From contig NC_084468.1 of assembly GCF_027409185.1 (NCBI RefSeq), positions 47,555,001-47,619,000 of the forward strand: DNA of 64,000 bases, in the 5' to 3' direction. Both the position numbers and the translations under genes were made by a program. Origin of the DNA: Cynocephalus volans (Eukaryota > Chordata > Mammalia > Dermoptera > Cynocephalidae). Position 1 is the stretch's first letter, and each line of letters begins with the position of its first letter. This document shows, piece after piece, positions 57,956-64,000 of this stretch. The notes under the pieces are model-generated. The model did no database searches and was not told the DNA's origin. It saw only the letters and a program-made list of their open reading frames with translations.

Positions 57956-58394
57956 ACTTGATCCCACCACAGGACAATTACACTTGCCGTTTCGTTGGTC
58001 TAGAATGCTCTCCCTTTCTCACCCCTATTTCTCCCCCAGGTCATCATGTATCTGGCACCTTCTTGTCTTTCTTTCCACAGTTCAAGCGTCATTTCCTCTG
58101 AAAGGCTCCCCCGCAACTACTCTCCCTAAAGTTGGCACCCCTTTCCTTGTGCCTTACTGACCACATCACGTAAATTTATTTTCTTCCTAGCACTTATCAC
58201 TGTTTGAAATTATTTACTTGTTTATTGTCTGTCTTTCCTCCTAAAAGGTAAGCTACATTATGATAGGACAGGAACTTTAACTCTCTCGACCCTTCTCTAT
58301 TCCAAAGCTTAGAATGAATGGGTAAAATCAGCATAAATGTTATTCATGTGGACATTCCTGAAAACTGTCTAGATTCACTCAATAGTTATCAAAC

Positions 58395-58525
58395 TCATAG
58401 TAGCTTATGTTCATTGAGTGGTCTAAATATTTAACATGCTCTTATTTTAAGACAGCCCTTTGAAATAAGTAATGTTTGTGTCCCCATTTTACAGATGAGG
58501 AATCTGAGACTCAGTGCTTTTGTTA
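58395..58525 (-). repeat. MIR SINE
   Basis: Reverse-complement MIR core: ttgaaataagtaatgtttgt, then ccccattttacagatgagga, then atctgagactcag. Confidence 0.7.
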
Positions 58526-58544
58526 CCAAAACTCCAAAGGTCCG

Positions 58545-59095
58545 TTTGCTCGCTGCTCAATAGACAATAATTAAGAGACAATTGTTGCTGTAAAGAAAGG
58601 TAGCCTTTAATCAGGAAGCTGGCAGCCTGTGGGAATGGTGGACTTATGTCTCGAAGACCATCTCTGCTTTTCCCAGACTTTCCAAAGGGTTTTACTGGGA
58701 CAGGTGGTAGGGGTGCTGATTCATGGTGATCTAAGCAGGGACATCCAGGCATAATCATAAAACTGCAGATAAACATCGAAGAACTTCTTGGCTGGGAGCT
58801 GATTCATGGTGACCATCCTCCAAGAAGTCAAGTCATGGATTTAGTTCCTGTAAACCTCAAAAAGATCTAGTTAGTAAGCTAGTAACGAATGGCCACCTGG
58901 GTTAATAATTTCTTCTATTATTATTCTGTGTACAGTGTGAGCAAAAGTCATTATGTTCTAGCAATCATGTGAACAAGAATCACTGTATTCTAATGTCCAA
59001 CTGGAAGCTGTGCGGTTCAGGTTACAAGAGTAAGAAAAAAACCCTTTTTAGTTTAGAAGTTTAACAAAATGGAGTCACTTCTGTTCAGCCTGTTA
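58545..59095. repeat. Possible old LTR fragment (ERVL/MaLR-like)
   Basis: Begins near aatagacaataattaagaga, contains ctttaatcaggaagctggca and ends caaaatggagtcacttctgt. These resemble LTR start and end wording. No viral gene is present. Confidence 0.3.
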
Positions 59096-59939
59096 CACTT
59101 TCTCTAAGGGTGTGTAGTGGTGAGACCAGCATTCAAAGCCATAGCAGTTGATTCAAAGCCTGTGAAATACTGCAGCGACTAGACAGGTGGGGGCCAGATT
59201 GGCCTTAAAGAAAAGAAGTACTGATGTTATTTTCTACAGAAGAGGGGGCTGGGCAACATCTTAGGGATAGCAAATGATACTGGAGCTGTGCTACAGGATG
59301 ATCAGCCAATGAAGATTGATTGGACATGTAGAATCCTCCCCCTGCCGCTAAAGAACTTTGAATGTGTGAACACTGCTGTGCCCAAGACTCATGGCTCCAG
59401 CCACATACTGGGGATTTCAGTTAGAGCATACACTTAGTAGAAGAGGAAGCTTGATGCTGTTGGAAAAAGCACTGAACTAGGAGACAGGAAACTTGGAATT
59501 TACTATTGGTTTTGTCATAGATCTGTGTCTGTTTCCTTTCTAGTGACAAGAGGTGGTTGGACTAGCCCATCAGTATGTGGACTACTAGTGTTGAGAGTCT
59601 GTATTTTAATATAACTGTTAATTTGGTACAAGATGTTGCCAAAGTGTGATTATTATCTATTCTTGAATATAAGCAAATTAATTTTTTTTTTTGCCTATTT
59701 GAGTATATAAACTTTTGGGGATAAAGCTAAAATAGACAAATGTTTATTTTTAATTGTATTAATTTAGTTGTAAAAATAAAATTAAAATAAATGGTATGAT
59801 TTAGAAATATTTCTTATTTCTAATATTATATTTTATGAAAAATTTTTCACATGCATTTTTGACATCACTAGAGTCACTTTTTGAATAATTTAACATACTT
59901 TTTCAGGCACGTCATTTTTATTTCTGAGTTATCTGAGAT

Positions 59940-60370
59940 AGAAACCTTAGAAGATTTTTTTATTATGGAAATTTTCAAATACGCACAAAATAGGGAATCT
60001 TATAATAAATCCCCCTGTACCCATCGCCTAGTTTCAATTATTAACATTTTTTGAGTTGTGTTTTATCTAGGCACCCCTACCTTTATTTTGGGGGCATTCT
60101 ATAGGACAAATGCTGTTTTAAAGAAAGTACCAGATACCATATCATTTCATCCATAAACACCTCTAATTGCTAAGAATTAAAAATATTCCATAATTATAAT
60201 GTCATTATTACACAGGACAGAATTTATAATTATTCTTTAATACCATCTAATACCCACTAAATACTTAAGCTTCCCTAATTGTCTCAAAAATATATTTTAT
60301 AGTTGATTTATTCGAAACAGGACTCAAATAATGGCCATACATTGCATTTGGGCATTATGTCTCTTAAAGA
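59940..60370 (-). repeat. Old L1-like 3' fragment
   Basis: The phrases gaaattttcaaatacgcaca, ccccctgtacccatcgccta and tttcaattattaacattttt are found in old L1 3' ends. Confidence 0.5.
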
Positions 60371-60429
60371 GTCTCTGTTATTCTTTATCACCAGGCCTTA
60401 TCTTCTCCCTTTGAATTCCTTTTATTTTC

Positions 60430-60530
60430 TATTTTTCTGGCAGCTAGCTGGTAGGGGGATCTGAACCCTTGACCCTGGTGTTACAACATCATGCTCTAAC
60501 CAACTGAGAACTGAGCTAACCAGTCAGTCC
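60430..60530 (-). repeat. tRNA-Ile-derived SINE monomer (CYN-like)
   Basis: Reverse complement: ggcagctagctggtaggggg, then gaacccttgaccctggtgtt, then gagctaaccagtcagtcc. A short duplication (actgagaactgag) has arisen in the A-box region. Confidence 0.83.
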
Positions 60531-60677
60531 TTTCTCCCTTTTTGAAATGCCACTTATTTCTTAGAAAAATTGGGTAAAATATCCCATATTCTGAACTTGA
60601 TTCATTCTTTGTGATGTCTTTCACTTGTTTCTCTAGCTCCCCTTCTCTTGCAAAACACGGTTATTAAGAAGTTTGTT

Positions 60678-60796
60678 TATTCGGATCCCATGTAGGGATG
60701 GCCGGCGCGCTCACTGGCTGAGCCCGGTGAGGGCGATGCCAAGCCACTGGTTGCGATCCCCTTACCAGTCATAAAAAAAAAAAAAAAAAAAAAAAA
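60678..60796 (+). repeat. 5'-truncated CYN-like SINE with target-site duplication
   Basis: Starts mid-element at cggatcccatgtagggatgg and continues through the second unit to ccttaccagtcat and an A tail. Flanks aagaagtttgtt at 60666-60677 and 60797-60808 are identical, so truncation happened at insertion. Confidence 0.92.
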
Positions 60797-61735
60797 AAGA
60801 AGTTTGTTCAGATTCAGAAAAAAATTATTTTTGTCTAGAATCTTTGGTAAATGGTACCATGTACTCCTCTGGCAACACACTTTGAGCAAGACATATGATG
60901 TCTGGCTCTCCCACTTGGGGTGAGTCTAAGATTCATGGGTGGGTTCAGGTAGAGCCAGCCTGATCTCTCCCTTACAAAGTTCCCCATCGACATTTCACCT
61001 CATGGTTGTAGCAACTACTTGTTCATTGCCTAGATTCCATTGTTTTATTAGGAGTAAGACGGGGACCTTTTTGAACCTGTGTTTGTTGCCATCAGTGGAA
61101 ATTATGTCACAAGCCATCAGAATCCATTCAAGTAACAGTAGGAGCTTTTAAAAATTCGTCTGTGGGTGTACTTTTATCTATACAATACAATCACTATGTT
61201 CTTAATTTTGTTTTGTATTTGTTTTTTTAAAAAATAATATTTAAAACTTATTTAGAGGAACACCCAGCACTTGGGATTACAAAATCATATCCCCAAGAAT
61301 AATTACTAAATCTGTTTTAAATTTCTTCACCTTCCTTTTTTCCCCCTTTCAAATACTATTTATGGTTAGGGAGAGCTCTGTAATTTTCCCATTCTAGTAT
61401 TTACTGAATTTGTTTCAAGCTAATATGTCTTCCTTGACCAGTTCTTTGTTGGGAAAATAAAGTAATTGAGAAAGTGCCACATAAGATGGTTTCTTGTAAG
61501 AAATTGCATAGAAGGTAACCTTGTCTGAAGACTAATTTTGGGGGGGGAAATCTTGCCTTATATTAAGTCATTTATATACTTTACTGGAAACGTCCTAATT
61601 TTTCCTTAATTTAACCTGGTTTCATGAAACATATCCATAGTAAACTTTGAAAAGGATTAAAAAGGTAAGAAAATCGGAATCTGTTCACCTTTCCATGACC
61701 ACTTACTTAATGCTCTGTGTAACACCTGTAAGAAC

Positions 61736-62215
61736 TCAACGAGGGAAACGCAACCCGTCCCGCTGGGCGCCGCCAGGCCGAGCCCCGCCGCCGCCGCCGC
61801 CTGGCGCCCTCCGCGGCCTGGACGCCTGGTCGCACGGGCTCACGCTCGGCTGCCCCAAGAGCCACCTGGATCGGGACTTCAGCGACAAAGGCGCGATGCT
61901 GACGAGCTGGTGAAGTGCGTGCAGCCTTGTGGACCTGCGCAACCACAACCCCACCTGCAACACGCGGCCGAGGCTCAGCGGCTGCAATCTTCTCTGCAGG
62001 AAGGTCTCACACAAGCTGCGCCTCTGGGTCCCGGAGACGGACATCCGCAAGGTGGTGGCCTACTCTCCCGGGCCATCGAGCTCACCCTGCGTGCACGGAG
62101 CGACACCGTGCAGGACGGCGCTGTCCACGCGAGCTCGCCCGGTGCAGCCGGACGTGTGGGTGGTGATGGGTACAGCCTGCCAATGGCTGCGTCTGTTTAC
62201 GTTTAAAGCGGGCGA
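61736..62215 (+). pseudogene. GC-rich broken coding-like segment, origin unknown
   Basis: An isolated CpG-rich block in AT-rich surroundings. One frame reads RGKRNPSRWAPPGRAPPPPP then GLDAWSHGLTLGCPKSHLDR to a stop at 61911-61913. Another frame opens beyond it, with VDLRNHNPTCNTRPRLSG and KVSHKLRLWVPETDIRKVVA. The sense is continuous only if several frameshifts are assumed. No A tail or introns are seen. I do not recognise the parent gene. Confidence 0.45.
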
Positions 62216-62714
62216 ATAATCTGTCTATTCCAGAGTAAAACCAAGAAGTAAATGGTGACAAAGCCCCTGCTCCCCACCCCGCGACATTTCAATGCTAAGA
62301 AAAGCTGGTCTCCGCTTTCAATGCTAGTCAGATCGACTTTGCTGGGGTTTGTTATACCTTCCTCCCTTGTTTCGTATTATTTCCCTTTCCTTTCTCCCTC
62401 CACTATAGTTTTACTTTCTTCCTTGAATTTCTCATCTTAAAACAGATCAATCCTGTTGTAGTGCATGTGTTTATGTAAGCAACCTCAAATCCTTTTAGAA
62501 ATGAGGGGAGAGTGTAAACACACAAAGAAACCAGTGAAAATACGTGTGAGTACATGTTCACAACTAGGTTCACATGTCATTAATATTAACTTTCATAGTT
62601 GGAATCCTTAATAATGCTTCCTTAACAATGACTTCGATTTCACAGTTACCTAAACAAATGGCTTTTTAGTCACAGAAATTTAAGCAGAATCCTAATCCCT
62701 GAACGTTTAGAGTT

Positions 62715-62945
62715 AATGATAGCTACCATTTATAGTGTATTTACTATGTTTGGGGCACTATGCAGAGCACTTTACATGTATTATCTTATTTAACTTTCAC
62801 ATAACAACCTTTTGAGGCAAGAACCCATTTTACGCATGAGAAAACTGAGTTACAGAAAGCCTAAGTATATTTGCCGAAGATCAGAGGTTAGATACAGAAT
62901 TTGGTTCCAGCCAGTCTGATTGCAGAGCCAGTAGTGTTAGTGGTT
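62715..62945 (-). repeat. MIR SINE
   Basis: Reverse complement: agcactttacatgtattatc, then aacaaccttttgaggcaaga, then acgcatgagaaaactgag, then gtatatttgccgaagatcag. Confidence 0.75.
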
Positions 62946-63719
62946 AAATGACATCATTGTAGTCCCCAAACTTGTCTGCTTCAAAAAATACTGGTGACTG
63001 GTTCCCACATCCAGAGATTGTGATTTAATTGTTCTGGAATGTGGCCTGGGTGCTGGAATTTCAGAAGTATTCCCAAATGATTCTAATCTGCAGACAAGTT
63101 TGGAAACCATTGTCACACTGCTTTGCTTGGGACGTTAGCTAACAACAGCCACCTGAGAGCTATTCCATCCTATCAGTTAGTGAGTTAGCATCGAAAGTGT
63201 GTTTTCTAAAATAGGGAGTGAGAGTTTTACCTATGGGAGAAATTATAGCATGAAAGGGCATTCATTATTCATTTATATTACCAGTATTTACAGATGATAT
63301 TTTAGGATTCAGTGTTATACTGATTGTCTGACCTGTGTATATAAAGCTGCAACCAAGGTTGGTAATACGTGAAAAGTCCACAGAACAAGCGTTGCAACTT
63401 TCAAGGGTGGCAGCATGACTGAGCACCATGGGCATTTTTGTAGATTACTCTCTCCTTAGGTCTGAGACAGTTTAGCCTTAAAAAGTAGAGCAATAGAAAA
63501 TATCTGAATTTAAAAGTTCCGTTTAGTTTTTTTTCTTTTAAAGTTCATAACTTGTCTCTCTTATTAGGCTGTAAACTCCTTGAGAAGAGAGACATATCTT
63601 GCTCACTTGTGTTCTCTCAGCACTCATATCATGCTTGCACTTATGAGCCAAATCAATAGTTGAACACTTGGTCTACAGTGCTCTATTAAAGCCATTGATG
63701 CACTGATGTTGTAACTAAT

Positions 63720-63935
63720 AATTCTAACTATCATTCATCTACTCTTCAACTATTGTATGCATTTGCCAGGTGCTTTACGTACAAGTCACTAATCTTTACC
63801 CAGACCTATCTGTTATCCTTCTATCTGAGAGGAAACTGAATCTCAGAGAAATTAAGTACTTTGCCCAAGATTGTACAGTTGAGTAAGTAACAAAACTTGG
63901 GCTTGAGCCATGTCTGTCTGATGCCAAATTGCACC
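63720..63935 (-). repeat. MIR SINE
   Basis: Reverse complement: tgccaggtgctttacgtaca, then gaggaaactgaatctcagag, then aattaagtactttgcccaag, then cagttgagtaagtaacaa. Confidence 0.75.
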
Positions 63936-64000
63936 TGCTTTCCTTTACCCAAAACACTGAGAGGGTAGAACATGTTATTTCAGAACTCTCAGATGTGTTT

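Overview
This is a 64-kb window of a placental-mammal nuclear genome. It carries the block SRP72 - ARL9 - SPMAP2L (THEGL), all on the plus strand, which matches the gene order of human 4q12. The repeats suggest which mammal. About 25 tRNA-derived SINEs of one family are present. The older ones have a tRNA-Ile-like body (GGTTAGCTCAGTTGGTTAGAG ... GGTTCGGATCCC) and occur as monomers and dimers. No Alu, B1/B2, carnivore or ruminant SINE is seen. This fits the CYN SINEs of colugos (Dermoptera: Galeopterus/Cynocephalus) best; the species call is an inference.

Layout. 1-27.1 kb: SRP72 from intron 1 to its 3' end. Eighteen coding exons (2-19) join in one open frame of 632 codons plus stop, equal to residues 40-671 of the human protein; exon 1 lies upstream of the window. 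Intron 15 has the splice signals of a minor-spliceosome (U12-type) intron. 28.5-40.7 kb: ARL9, with a CpG-rich promoter and first exon, four coding exons (265 codons) and a poly(A) signal. ARL9 intron 3 holds a complete, uninterrupted HSPB1 (HSP27) retrocopy of 207 codons with its poly(A) signal and a 27-base A tail, placed directly behind the 3' end of an old L1. 41-48.4 kb: intergenic, with a broken CACYBP processed pseudogene, a U2 snRNA-like copy and several SINEs. Two of these SINEs belong to a distinct young-looking subfamily, and one is a 42-bp tailless head fragment. 48.5-49.15 kb: CpG-rich promoter and first coding exon of a SPMAP2L/THEGL-like gene with an RFX X-box-like site. 49.15-64 kb: read as its first intron, filled with old LINE, MIR and LTR-like sequence, plus one GC-rich broken reading frame of unknown origin at 61.7-62.2 kb.

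The three host genes do not form a pathway. SRP72 is a housekeeping part of the signal recognition particle, ARL9 is an atypical Arf-like GTPase, and SPMAP2L is sperm-related. The most interesting items are the intact HSPB1 retrogene inside ARL9, the U12-type intron in SRP72, the changed G3 motif and long Lys/Glu-rich N-terminus of ARL9, and the SINE structures. All exon calls come from reading splice sites and recalled human proteins; no database search was run.
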